Source: Algibacter miyuki
Lineage (GTDB): Bacteria; Bacteroidota; Bacteroidia; Flavobacteriales; Flavobacteriaceae
NCBI RefSeq assembly: GCF_030409805.1
Contig: NZ_JAUFQP010000001.1
Span: forward strand, 434,001-498,000
Direction of reading: 5' to 3'
Length of the DNA: 64,000 bases
The notes under the pieces were generated by a model. That model saw only the letters and a program-made list of their open reading frames with translations, had not been told where the DNA came from and did no database searches. Every line of letters starts with the position of its first letter. Position 1 is the first letter of the stretch. This document shows, piece by piece, positions 17,780-29,200 of the stretch. A program made the translations under genes and the position numbers.

Positions 17780-18760
17780 ATGAATTACAATAACTTAATT
17801 AAATTTACTTTAATAATTGGAAGTTTCTTAATATCAACAACAAATAACGCGCAACAGATTGAAGATTTCCAAACCTTCGAAATGAAGAACGGAACAAGCT
17901 ATACTTACACAGAACCTAAATTTTTCGATATGTTTCGACATGTCCCTAAGGATATTTACGAATTCGGTAAATACACCGTTCAAAAAGAAAATCTGTTATG
18001 GACAGGAATGGCAGTTGGTGGAACATTGGTTTTGTTGCCCTTTGACCAGAAATTATTGGATAACGCACAAGAGTTAGGCGAACCACTTGGTTTAGCAGAA
18101 GATGTTAGTTACACCAGGCTTTTAGGTATCGAAGTACTTCCAAAAGACATTAATGGTGCAATTTATTACATGGGAAATGGATTAACACCAATACTGCTAA
18201 GTGGGGTTTTTTACATTGCAGGAAAAATTAATAATGATTATCGTGCGTTAAATACATCAAGCGAATTAATGGAAGTACTTATTTCCTCTGGTGTAAGTAC
18301 ACAAATAATTAAGCGAATCACAGGCAGACAAAGCCCAAGTGCAGCGATTGAAAGCGGAACCCCAGGAGGACATTGGACACCCTTTCCAAGTTTCAAAGCT
18401 TACCAAACCAACACACCAAATTATGATGCCATGCCATCTGGCCACATGACAACCTACATAGCAACACTTACCGTTATAGCAACTAACTATCCAGACGTGA
18501 AATGGCTTAAACCAGTAGGTTATTCTGTAGCAGGTATTATGGCTTTTCAAATGATGAGTTCTAGAGTACATTGGGCATCAGATTATCCATTTGCTATTTT
18601 AATGGGCTATGTTATTGGTGAAAATGCAGCAAACCGTAGAATCAAAAAAGAAGTAAAACGTGATGTTACTGGCGAAATAATCGAACCAAGATTTAAGACC
18701 GATTTTACTTTTACTTCTCACTCAGGTTATAATATGGTGGGTGTTGTGATTACGTTTTGA
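17780..18760 (+). CDS. PAP2-family phosphatase, longer type
   Basis: About 326 residues with a signal peptide (LIIGSFLISTTNNAQQ). It has a long N-terminal region and then a PAP2 domain: KRITGRQSPSAA (motif 1, diverged), MPSGHMTTYIA (motif 2) and SSRVHWASDYPFAILMG (motif 3 with His and Asp). This subtype occurs in Bacteroidetes outer-envelope proteins. It is the fourth PAP2 enzyme in the island and the last gene of the likely operator-f operon, starting 13 bp after the M1-like gene. The ATG at 17780 is preferred to an in-frame TTG at 17774. Confidence 0.83.
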   Translation: MNYNNLIKFTLIIGSFLISTTNNAQQIEDFQTFEMKNGTSYTYTEPKFFDMFRHVPKDIYEFGKYTVQKENLLWTGMAVGGTLVLLPFDQKLLDNAQELGEPLGLAEDVSYTRLLGIEVLPKDINGAIYYMGNGLTPILLSGVFYIAGKINNDYRALNTSSELMEVLISSGVSTQIIKRITGRQSPSAAIESGTPGGHWTPFPSFKAYQTNTPNYDAMPSGHMTTYIATLTVIATNYPDVKWLKPVGYSVAGIMAFQMMSSRVHWASDYPFAILMGYVIGENAANRRIKKEVKRDVTGEIIEPRFKTDFTFTSHSGYNMVGVVITF

Positions 18761-19161
18761 TTAAATTTCAATGCTATAATTCTCATTCATATATTGAGCA
18801 TATTTACTTCATTTAGTTGTTCTGCATTTCGATAAAAAAAGCTTTATTAAATGAATTTTTGGATATAATTCCAAAGCTTTAGATTTCCACTTCGCTTGAT
18901 ACTGCCTAATCCCGAAACGTCGGGAGCAGGAACACTACATTCCCAATATAAAACTTTAAAATAGCGTCCGCTTAAAAAAGGGGAGAGATATCTATATCAA
19001 TATTGGTACAAAGATAAACTCGCAAAATATTATCATCAAAAGACTACGGCATAAAGCCAACGCTTCGCCCACAACTCATTTATTCCGTTTCCTTTTGAGC
19101 AGAAATTTTGTCTTCCGTTTGGGTTCTGCAAAAATATTGTTTAATCTAAAATTTAAGTATT
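18761..19161. other. Non-coding stretch ahead of parB with a hairpin and a repeated element
   Basis: No convincing gene. A hairpin CTGC-CTAA-TCCCGA-AACG-TCGGGA-GCAG sits at 18902-18928. It is followed by GGAACACTACATTCC (18929-18943) and, 37 bp after the start of that motif, GTCCGCTT (18966-18973). The same hairpin, GGAAC-R-CTACATTCC and GTCCGCTT arrangement recurs at 31064-31130. This marks the likely left part of the conjugative element. Confidence 0.5.
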
Positions 19162-20958
19162 ATGACAACAAAAGCAAGTACTGCAAGCAAAAACGGAGAG
19201 GTATCAGCCACCGTGAAAAATGAAGCCAAGAAGAAATTGACTCAAAGCGCCATTGGACTTCAAGTTCAAGAACTACCTATCGGAAGGATTATTCCTGACC
19301 CAATGCAACCAAGAAAAACCTTTAACGAGGATACTCTTAAGCAGCTGTCTGAAAGCATCGAAGAACACGGTGTCCTTCAGCCTATTACAGTTCGAAAATC
19401 TGGAAAGGATTACATCATCGTAATGGGAGAGCGTAGGTATCGCGCAAGTAAATTGGCGAGGAAGAACACAATTCCGAGTATCGTAAGAGCATACGGTAAT
19501 AATGATGTTCTCGAAATTCAAATTATCGAAAATCTGCAAAGACAGGATGTTGAGCCTACCGAAGAAGCCGAAGCGGTAGCGTTCCTAATCGAAAAATATT
19601 CACCAACGGAGATTTCAAAACGGTTGGGAAGAACAGAAAACTTTGTAAGGCAACGTTTAAAATTAGCAGGTCTAATTGAAGGTTTTAAAGTCTTTGTTCG
19701 TAATGGCGAAATGACGATTTCGTTAGGCGTAGGTGTTGCACTTTTCGAGCCAGAGGCACAGCAAATGATGCTAGAGACAATGGGCGAAGAATTTAATGCC
19801 CATCAAATTAATCAGATGATTAAAAACCAGACTTATGATTTAGAAAATGCACCTTTCGATGTGGTTGATGAAAAATTGATTACTAAAGTTGGTGCTTGTA
19901 CAACATGTCCGTTCAATGCAGCAAATCAAGGTAATTTGTTCGGCGATGATAAAATGGTGTGTACAAAATCAGCCTGTTATGAAATGAAGAAAAGCAAATC
20001 GTTTTTGAACTTGATTGAAAAATCAAAGAATGATAATGTGTTGTTGATTCCTGAAATTCACAAATACTGGGCGGATGACGACAATAACCAGCTCGTTATA
20101 TCGCAATTGGAAAAAACTGGATTGAAAGTTTACCTTCTGGATGATGTTGAAATAATCGAAGAGCCAATTGAGCCAACAATAGAAATAATTAAGAAAGAAT
20201 ACCAACATTACGACTATTCTGAAGATGAACTGAAAGCTGAACTTGAAGAAGCGATTGATAATTATAAGGAAGAATTGGAAACACACAATTCCGCAAAAGA
20301 AAATGGATTTGTAAATGGGATTATGTTTCATCCAAAAACGTATTTACATAAAGCAGTTTTTGTGAAGATAGTAGAAGATTCAAAAAACGAAAATTCTATA
20401 TATTCGGAACCGTTGGCAAATAGAAAGATGGCAGAATGTTCGCAAGAAGAGCAAATCGTTAAAATCAACGAAAGAGAGATACGAAAGCGACACATTGAGC
20501 ACAATAAGGAGTTTGAGGACATAGTTCAGATGATTCATCAAACCGATTATATTGAAAAGAAGAAATCGCTTTCAGTAGATGAAATGGTGGCTTTCTCATT
20601 AACCTTATATGAGAACAATGTAGACTATGTAGGTCGACAAAAGCACTTTTCAAAATTATTAGGCAACACATCCAAGAAGACTGATGTGGAAACTGTCGAG
20701 AGCTTCAAAAAGAATTTCAAAAGGGAGACCTTTTATAAGTTGATTCGGTACATCCTTACCAAGCAAGTCCATTTTGGCGAAAGCAATCACGTTAATGACT
20801 TAACGAACATTTCATTCTACAATGCGATGCAAGGGTATTATAAAACTCAAATTGCCAATATTGAAAAGCAATATGCCGAAGAGAGAAACAAGCGTGAAGC
20901 ACGTTTGAAAGAGCGAATAGGAAATCTTGAAAAGAAAATTCAGGAATTAAACGATTAG
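19162..20958 (+). CDS. parB: ParB/RepB/Spo0J-family partition protein
   Basis: 598 residues, about twice the length of chromosomal ParB. The N-terminal ParB/Srx domain shows IGRIIPDPMQPRK, GVLQPITVRK and VMGERRYRASKLA. The HTH segment is EISKRLGRTENFVRQRLKLAG (about 152-172). Then comes a CxxC pair (GACTTCPFNAAN, and CTKSACYE) that could bind metal. The C-terminus is long, acidic and coiled (EKQYAEERNKREARLKERIG). No parA is nearby. This extended ParB type is typical of Bacteroidetes plasmids and conjugative elements. It may act in element stability or as a nuclease/regulator. It is the left-most backbone gene of the element. Confidence 0.8.
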   Translation: MTTKASTASKNGEVSATVKNEAKKKLTQSAIGLQVQELPIGRIIPDPMQPRKTFNEDTLKQLSESIEEHGVLQPITVRKSGKDYIIVMGERRYRASKLARKNTIPSIVRAYGNNDVLEIQIIENLQRQDVEPTEEAEAVAFLIEKYSPTEISKRLGRTENFVRQRLKLAGLIEGFKVFVRNGEMTISLGVGVALFEPEAQQMMLETMGEEFNAHQINQMIKNQTYDLENAPFDVVDEKLITKVGACTTCPFNAANQGNLFGDDKMVCTKSACYEMKKSKSFLNLIEKSKNDNVLLIPEIHKYWADDDNNQLVISQLEKTGLKVYLLDDVEIIEEPIEPTIEIIKKEYQHYDYSEDELKAELEEAIDNYKEELETHNSAKENGFVNGIMFHPKTYLHKAVFVKIVEDSKNENSIYSEPLANRKMAECSQEEQIVKINEREIRKRHIEHNKEFEDIVQMIHQTDYIEKKKSLSVDEMVAFSLTLYENNVDYVGRQKHFSKLLGNTSKKTDVETVESFKKNFKRETFYKLIRYILTKQVHFGESNHVNDLTNISFYNAMQGYYKTQIANIEKQYAEERNKREARLKERIGNLEKKIQELND

Positions 20959-20976
20959 CTTTTGTTGTTGGAAGTA

Positions 20977-21012
20977 AGGGGGCAGCATTCGTGCTGGCTC
21001 TTATTTTTTATA
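20977..21012 (+). terminator. Terminator after parB
   Basis: Hairpin with stem CAGCA, loop TTCG, stem TGCTG at 20983-20996, flanked by complementary purine/pyrimidine arms and followed by a T-rich run (TTATTTTTTA). The rest of the gap to cas1 (21013-21275) shows no gene; it should hold the cas1 promoter. Confidence 0.6.
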
Positions 21013-21275
21013 CAAAAACCATCTTTAGAGAAGATGGATGAGTAAAATCTGCTTAATCTGACACGTGTTAATAGGTTTTGTTTTAACTTAAGATGGATAC
21101 AAGACCAATGAACTCATTTTATAATAAAAGTATCTCTATTGCTATAAAAAGGAGGTGAATTATTTATTGAAGCTTTCAATAAATCAGTATAAAATATTCG
21201 TTTTTTTAAACTATTTTGTTATTTTTAGTACCTCCCTATGTTTTTTTGATTAGTCTTTATTATTAATAATTAACT

Positions 21276-22160
21276 ATGCTGAAAAAAACATTATTATTCT
21301 CGAATAAGTGCTCGATCACAACAAAAAACTGCCAATTAGTAATTAAATCTGAAACAAGAGATGGTACAATCCCAATCGAAGACATTGGATTTGTTGTTAT
21401 AGATAACCCTGAAATTTATATAAGTATCACGGCATTAAATTCATTAATTGAAAATAACGCTTCGGTAATTACATGTAATAAAACCCATTTACCACATGGG
21501 ATGTTTCTAAACCTTAATAGTCACCATATTCAACAAGCTGTTTTTAAACATCAAATAGCGGCTAGTGCTCCTTTGAAAAAACAACTTTGGCAACAAACAA
21601 TTGTTGAAAAAATTAAAAATCAGGGCGTATTATTACAGCAAATTACAAAAAGGAAAAATAAATTTGATTTTTTAGCTAGTAAAGTTCTTAGTGGAGATAC
21701 TACTAATATGGAAGCTGTAGCAGCGAAGTTTTACTGGAAATCTTTTTTTGACATAGAATTTAAACGCGAGCGTTTTGGAAATTACCCAAACAACTTATTA
21801 AATTATGGCTACGCTATTTTAAGAGCGGCAACTGCCAGAGCGTTGTCCGGTAGTGGCTTGTTAAACACTTTAGGTATACATCATAAAAGTAAATACAACG
21901 CTTTTGCTCTTGCTGATGATATAATGGAGCCTTTTCGCCCAATTATAGATGAAGCGGTATATACTATTATGGAACACTATGATGAACAGGAACTTAATAC
22001 CGAAATTAAATCTGTTTTATTAGAAACGTTAACACGAACGGTTTATTTTAAAAATGAAAAAAGTACATTAATGGTTGCTTTGCAAAAAACAGCAAGTTCT
22101 TTGCAGCAATGCTATAGTGGTAAAAGAAAAAAAATCAATTACCCTAAATTATGGAACTAA
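21276..22160 (+). CDS. cas1: CRISPR integrase Cas1 (type II-C)
   Basis: 294 residues, full length for type II Cas1. The metal ligands appear in MEAVAAKFYWK (Glu), NTLGIHHKSKYNAFALAD (His) and DIMEPFRP (Asp/Glu). With Cas2 it forms the integrase that inserts new spacers at the leader end of the array. It overlaps cas2 by 10 bp. No cas4 or csn2 is present, which fits subtype II-C. Unlike the usual II-C order, cas1 is not downstream of cas9; the array lies between them and cas1-cas2 and cas9 converge on it. The insertion sits inside a conjugative backbone next to parB. Confidence 0.95.
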   Translation: MLKKTLLFSNKCSITTKNCQLVIKSETRDGTIPIEDIGFVVIDNPEIYISITALNSLIENNASVITCNKTHLPHGMFLNLNSHHIQQAVFKHQIAASAPLKKQLWQQTIVEKIKNQGVLLQQITKRKNKFDFLASKVLSGDTTNMEAVAAKFYWKSFFDIEFKRERFGNYPNNLLNYGYAILRAATARALSGSGLLNTLGIHHKSKYNAFALADDIMEPFRPIIDEAVYTIMEHYDEQELNTEIKSVLLETLTRTVYFKNEKSTLMVALQKTASSLQQCYSGKRKKINYPKLWN

Positions 22161-22480
22161 ACGGTTATAGAATTATGTGGCTATTTGTCTTTTTTGATTT
22201 ACCAACAGATACAGCTAAAGATCGAAAGAATGCTTCGGGATTTAGAAAAAACTTACTAAAAGATGGTTTTACCATGATGCAATACTCCGTATATATGCGG
22301 CATTGTGCAAGTAGTGAAAGTGCAGATGCCCATGAAAAAAGGATAAAAAAACTATTACCTCCTTTTGGAAAAGTGAGTATTTTGAGGATTACCGATAAGC
22401 AATTTGGTAATATTATGAATTTTTGGGGTAGGGCAGCTCAACCTAAAGAACCCCAACCAACTCAGTTAGAACTCTTTTAA
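22151..22480 (+). CDS. cas2: CRISPR-associated protein Cas2
   Basis: 109 residues with the Cas2 ferredoxin-like fold: LFVFFDLPTDTAKDRK at the N-terminus with the conserved Asp, and FTMMQYSVYMRHCAS. It forms the central dimer of the Cas1-Cas2 adaptation complex. It overlaps cas1 by 10 bp and is followed by a hairpin terminator and then the array, so the leader is on this side. Confidence 0.95.
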   Translation: MELNGYRIMWLFVFFDLPTDTAKDRKNASGFRKNLLKDGFTMMQYSVYMRHCASSESADAHEKRIKKLLPPFGKVSILRITDKQFGNIMNFWGRAAQPKEPQPTQLELF

Positions 22481-22483
22481 ATT

Positions 22484-22533
22484 AAAAAAACGACTCAATT
22501 TCACCTTATCACTGTGAAAAAGAATCGTTTTTT
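22484..22533 (+). terminator. Terminator after cas2, bordering the CRISPR leader
   Basis: Outer arms AAAAAACGA and TCGTTTTTT enclose inner arms TTTCAC and GTGAAA, followed by a T tract. The AT-rich 50 bp between this hairpin and the first repeat (22534-22585) is the probable leader. Confidence 0.65.
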
Positions 22534-22585
22534 GTAACAATATTTAATTATAAGCCCTTAGTTATTAGAAGGTAACAAGTCAATT

Positions 22586-25500
22586 AATATCGTGTTTTCT
22601 AATCTTTAATCAAACCACAACTTCAGAGTGTTCTTACATCTGTAATATAATAATATCGTGTTTTCTAATCTTTAATCAAACCACAACTTGTCAATGCTCC
22701 TTTTTGAAAAGGCTTTTAATATCGTGTTTTCTAATCTTTAATCAAACCACAACTGCATAAGCAAGACATTAAAATCAATGTTAAATATCGTGTTTTCTAA
22801 TCTTTAATCAAACCACAACAGGATTTAATAAATACCCAGCATCATCATAATATCGTGTTTTCTAATCTTTAATCAAACCACAACAATACAGAAGCAATGC
22901 TTAACAATCCTGAAAATATCGTGTTTTCTAATCTTTAATCAAACCACAACCTACCGATAAGTTGGTGGTAAATTTCCGCAAATATCGTGTTTTCTAATCT
23001 TTAATCAAACCACAACGGGCGTGTAATTGTCCTTTTTCGTCCTTGCAATATCGTGTTTTCTAATCTTTAATCAAACCACAACCAAATATTAAGTATCTTA
23101 CCTATAAAATCAAATATCGTGTTTTCTAATCTTTAATCAAACCACAACTTAGAGGTTCGTGGAGCTATGGACGATGAAATATCGTGTTTTCTAATCTTTA
23201 ATCAAACCACAACCGATGAGTAGTAAAGAATCAATAGAGTTTTAATATCGTGTTTTCTAATCTTTAATCAAACCACAACCGTTTTTAAACACTACAATAG
23301 ATGCAGGATAATATCGTGTTTTCTAATCTTTAATCAAACCACAACTAAGCCTCTGTAACTTCATCGGGTAACGTAATATCGTGTTTTCTAATCTTTAATC
23401 AAACCACAACTTATTAATATAAATTATATTGTTTGTTCCAAATATCGTGTTTTCTAATCTTTAATCAAACCACAACCGGCAAGCATTAAAATACCTACTA
23501 TATTTAAATATCGTGTTTTCTAATCTTTAATCAAACCACAACAACTAACGGCTCAATTATCGATTTCGGAACAATATCGTGTTTTCTAATCTTTAATCAA
23601 ACCACAACGTATGTATTGTCTAATTTTTCACACTTAATAATATCGTGTTTTCTAATCTTTAATCAAACCACAACCGCACCGTCGCCCGTAAACTCGTTAG
23701 CTTCAATATCGTGTTTTCTAATCTTTAATCAAACCACAACCATACTTGACCGTCTAAAGGACTTAAACCAATATCGTGTTTTCTAATCTTTAATCAAACC
23801 ACAACTTTAAGTCCTCAACAAAACCGTAATTATTAAATATCGTGTTTTCTAATCTTTAATCAAACCACAACCATTAACAATATTTACAGCACGTTGATTC
23901 TAATATCGTGTTTTCTAATCTTTAATCAAACCACAACGTAACGATTAAAGGTAATCAAAACTTATTAAATATCGTGTTTTCTAATCTTTAATCAAACCAC
24001 AACAAAAAACATTGAAGATGGCACCAGTGTGCGAATATCGTGTTTTCTAATCTTTAATCAAACCACAACTTAGAATTTAGTGGTAAATACGTAGATCAAA
24101 ATATCGTGTTTTCTAATCTTTAATCAAACCACAACACCTATTTACAACGGTAACAGTTTAAAAAAATATCGTGTTTTCTAATCTTTAATCAAACCACAAC
24201 ATTTCCCTCATTCTTTTATCATAAACATAAAATATCGTGTTTTCTAATCTTTAATCAAACCACAACCTATCAATCCCGTAACTATACATAACAGGCAATA
24301 TCGTGTTTTCTAATCTTTAATCAAACCACAACTATAAGCATACAATATTAGGAGGTTTTAGAATATCGTGTTTTCTAATCTTTAATCAAACCACAACACT
24401 GTACTGGTTACGGAATGATATATTAGAAATATCGTGTTTTCTAATCTTTAATCAAACCACAACCTATGTACTTAACTAAATGAATAAACTGTTAATATCG
24501 TGTTTTCTAATCTTTAATCAAACCACAACCTCTCTAGCCTATCTTGTACAAGTTCAGATAATATCGTGTTTTCTAATCTTTAATCAAACCACAACTGAAA
24601 CACATAATGATACTCCTGTGATACGAATATCGTGTTTTCTAATCTTTAATCAAACCACAACTACACTCGTAAACGTTCTTTGTACCTTTCAAATATCGTG
24701 TTTTCTAATCTTTAATCAAACCACAACCGCAGGCGGTAATTGCGCATACACCTGAAAAATATCGTGTTTTCTAATCTTTAATCAAACCACAACGACAAAG
24801 ATACTGACATATACTGACATATAAATATCGTGTTTTCTAATCTTTAATCAAACCACAACTTAATTAATAGCCCATCCTTATATATTTCTAATATCGTGTT
24901 TTCTAATCTTTAATCAAACCACAACCTAAAATAACATTTGCAGATAAGGTTGATTAATATCGTGTTTTCTAATCTTTAATCAAACCACAACCACGACCTT
25001 GTACAAGATATGTATTTAAAGAATATCGTGTTTTCTAATCTTTAATCAAACCACAACAACGCATCCTTTGTTTTGTTTAAAATCATCAATATCGTGTTTT
25101 CTAATCTTTAATCAAACCACAACATACTAGCACCCCATTCATCATATTTATTAAATATCGTGTTTTCTAATCTTTAATCAAACCACAACCTTTACGCTTT
25201 CAGTAACGCCTGCATCGGTAATATCGTGTTTTCTAATCTTTAATCAAACCACAACCTTTAGGCACAGTGTATTTAAGCGTATCGAATATCGTGTTTTCTA
25301 ATCTTTAATCAAACCACAACCTATTACTTCAATGCTTGGTTCGTCAAATAATATCGTGTTTTCTAATCTTTAATCAAACCACAACTACGCAACGAGACAC
25401 TTGTCAAGTAAGAATAATATCGTGTTTTCTAATCTTTAATCAAACCACAACAAACAATGGCTGGTACTTTGGCGGTAGATAAATATCGTGTTTTCTAATC

Positions 25501-26177
25501 TTTAATCAAACCACAACTCCGTAATAGAATTATCAGTACTCGACATGAATATCGTGTTTTCTAATCTTTAATCAAACCACAACTATTGCTTTAACGATGT
25601 CGTGGCAGAAATGAATATCGTGTTTTCTAATCTTTAATCAAACCACAACAGCCACACAGCCTACCGTAACAGGTGCAACAATATCGTGTTTTCTAATCTT
25701 TAATCAAACCACAACTAGAAGATGAAGACGGTGCAATATTAGATGAATATCGTGTTTTCTAATCTTTAATCAAACCACAACTTAATACCTTGCGTTATTT
25801 GAGCCATACTAAATATCGTGTTTTCTAATCTTTAATCAAACCACAACCTATACTCACCTCCTGTTATCTTATCAAAGAATATCGTGTTTTCTAATCTTTA
25901 ATCAAACCACAACTCGGCATGTGCAAACTCGTCTATAGTTAGGAATATCGTGTTTTCTAATCTTTAATCAAACCACAACGATAGTTACACAATACAAGAA
26001 TTAGTAAATAATATCGTGTTTTCTAATCTTTAATCAAACCACAACAGTGAATTAGTGGCACGATAAAGCGCTATTAATATCGTGTTTTCTAATCTTTAAT
26101 CAAACCACAACCTTAAGACATTTCTTTTAGTTTAGAAAATTAATATCGTGTTTTTTGACTTTTAATCAAACCAAATA
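22586..26177 (-). CRISPR. Type II-C CRISPR array, 55 repeats, 54 spacers
   Basis: I counted 55 repeats of 36 bp with spacers of 29-30 bp (period 65-66) between 22586 and 26177. In crRNA orientation (minus strand) each repeat starts GTTGTGGTTTG and ends ACACGATATT. The first 54 look identical; the last one, next to cas9 (26142-26177), is degenerate, with changes in its middle and at the end that corresponds to the repeat's 5' side. The orientation is set by complementarity to the tracrRNA anti-repeat at 30682-30706. The conserved repeats and length point to an active array. The degenerate terminal repeat marks the old end, so growth is at the cas2 side. Confidence 0.97.
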
Positions 26178-26242
26178 TGTCAAGGAACTTATTATTTGTT
26201 TCGAGGAATGGGTTGATGTTTTTCTCTCGAAGAATCAAATTG

Positions 26243-29200
26243 TTATATTATTTCTAGTTTTCCAATTGAATTTATCTTAAAATCATAACCTTCTACAAGG
26301 CAATCAAAACTATTAACTCCCACCTTTATCCATGGATATTTTTTGTGCTCGCCAATATTTTTCCCTCCTTTCATACCACTTTTTAGTCCCATAATAGATG
26401 TTAGAGTTTTCTTTTCTCTAGCTTCAGTATGATGTAATAACTTTATTTCTGCATATTTTTCAACATCCATTTGGGTAATTTGAAACAAACGTTCTAACAA
26501 TTGTAGTTCATCCATTTCAAATAATTCTTCAGGATTCTTGTCATAAACAAGAACCATTTTTCCCTTTGTTAAAACATATTTTAATGGATTGTTATTTTTA
26601 TCTTTTTCTGGAGCAATTGGATAGAGTTGATTATTAGTATTACTCTTTTTAAAATAACTACCTGCGTCCAAATTATTAATTAATAAATTAGATCTTGTCA
26701 CTTTACCTTTTCCATCAACCCCCTCATAAATAGCCATGCAATAATTACTGTCATTCTTTGCAAAATAATGTTGTTTGTGTTCATGCCTTGATACATCTCG
26801 GTGCTTTTTTATTTCTAAAGGTACTTTTACATCTGTTGCAAAATATCGAATCTTTTTTATCGGTATAGGGTTTCCTTTTTTATTAGGCAAAACATAAAGC
26901 TCATGGTCCATTTTGTACATTAATGTTTCAATTTTAGCTTTTAAAATTACTTCTTCTGCATCACTAACTTTATTAAGTTGCTTTTTAAAAGTATCAATTT
27001 CTTTCTTTATTATCTTTTCTTCTTTACGTGCATTAGTTACAATTTCTTTAATTCTATCATCAACAATGTTTTTTAAATCTGAGTCAGAAAAACTATCTAT
27101 CGGTTTTCTTAATACATACTTTACTACCTCTTCAATCTCTCCTTTTTTATTGGTTTCTTCTCTTTTTATAGCACCATAAAAGCTTTCTTTATGCAAAGTA
27201 TCTCTCACGGTATCTCCTTGTTTATACTTAATATTACCATTACTATTTCTTTGTATAATACCTCGTTTTCTAATCGCTTTTTTACTTTGTATAGGTAAGA
27301 CATCAGGTGTATGATGACTAATTAGTGTATTGTTATCAAAATTATTAACATCGGTATTAAAGCCTTTCCATGGTATTCTATGTTTAAAGGAAGGTTTTTG
27401 CTTTCCGTAAAACTGATAGTCTTCGTAATTATGATAATAACTTGCCAAGGCATCATTAATATCTTTTTCGCAACACGCAACAACTACTGCGTCTTTTGCA
27501 TGATGTGCATGGTTAATTCTTTCTTTTTTATCTAAGCCCCAAATATCTCTTAAATTGGACGTTGTTTTTCCTTTTACGGGGTATACTTTGGTAAATAATG
27601 ATTTTAAAAACAAGTTTCCGTACTTGCTAATAATGCCAATGTCTACAGATTGACTGTTTCTAAATCCTCTAGGTATTTCAGTTATAATAAAAGTTTTATA
27701 TTTATCCTTTAGGTAATTATATTCAAAACGTAATTTGGTTCTATTTTGAATATATCTATCCCTATTTTCTTTTGTTGTTGCTCCTCTAACTTTTTTAGTA
27801 ATATCCCTAATTTGATTTTCTAAACTTTTATATTTAGCATACCAATGGCTTATTCTTGGCATGATCTCCTCATGATTATTACATTCGGTTGGTATTTTAT
27901 CTTTTTTAAGATCTCTATTATAAACGGAACAACAAAGCGTTTTATTTATTTGAGAATTATCTAAACTTTTACTTCTTGGTATAGTGTGTTCAATATCAAA
28001 TTTTGGGTTTGCTCCAATAAAATCAGATATACAAATGGTTTTTCCTGTATATAAACAAATATGATTTTGCTCTTTCCATAATTGATATTTTAAAATATCA
28101 TTTTCTGTTGGTTCATAATTAGAATTTACAACATCATTACAATTGACTAATTGTAACTCTCCTTTTAATATTGCTATAATCTCTTTCTTGTAATCGTTAT
28201 TTCTGTTTTGCAAATCATTCTGCCATTGCCTAATTGCTGTTCTTTCATTAGCACTTTTAAGTTCTCTAGCCATTTCAATTCTAACAATTGTATTCTCATC
28301 AATAGCATCGTCTTTTATTAATTGATTAATAACCTTACGCAATTGATGAAGTGCTCGCATTGCCATAGGGTTTTTAATAGATGAAATTAACGGGCTTCCT
28401 AAATATAACTTGCCGTCTAATTCACTACGCTTTGCTTGTTTATAAACTTCAATCGCAGATGGGTGATAAAGTTTTTTTAGTTGTTCTGGCTCAACATTAA
28501 AATTATCACGTAAAAACGTTTTTACACGCTCGTCTAATGTTTCTTTTTTCATGAATTCTCCAAGACCAGAGTTTAATTTCATTTGAGTAGAAAAAAGCTT
28601 AAAGTTATCCGTTAAAATAGTTTCTTTTTCTTCATGTAAAAATAAATCCCAACGTTTTAATCCATAATAGCTTATAACACTTTTATTAATATCCTTTTTA
28701 TAAGCCTCAACAACAAAACTATTTTTATCACTCCAGGTTTCTTTATTGTCTTTTACCGTTTTTATTAAACCATTAACAATCTCTACCATATTTTTATAAA
28801 TGTTATAGCTATCTATAATTGAAAACAACTCTTTATTTATAACTTTTATATCAGCTTCATTATTCCATATGGATTTAGGTAAAACAGTTTTTAAATTTGC
28901 TAAAAATACAGCATGAGAATAGAGCAAACCTTTTTCTAAATATGGTAAAATGTTACGAATAGCTTTTAAACTTAGTGATCCATAATCTTGTTTTAACTTT
29001 ATTTTTGAAAACTTGGTAGCGGTATCAGCATCACAACCTAAATAATTAATTACAAATTGTTTTAGTTTTTCGGTTTTATCAAATCTAAAAAGTACGTGCC
29101 AAATGGTATCAATTATTTGATAGGGTGTTTTATTAGAATTATCTTTATTTTTTTTATTGAAATTTTCAACTAAATAAGTTTTCCAATCTTCACCAAAAAC

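Noticed and set aside
24480..24755. An open frame running through four CRISPR repeats and spacers
   Set aside because: It is a translation of identical array repeats; no start signal or protein family.
24793..24823. A spacer with an internal tandem ATACTGACAT
   Set aside because: A normal-length spacer; the repeat probably comes from its target.
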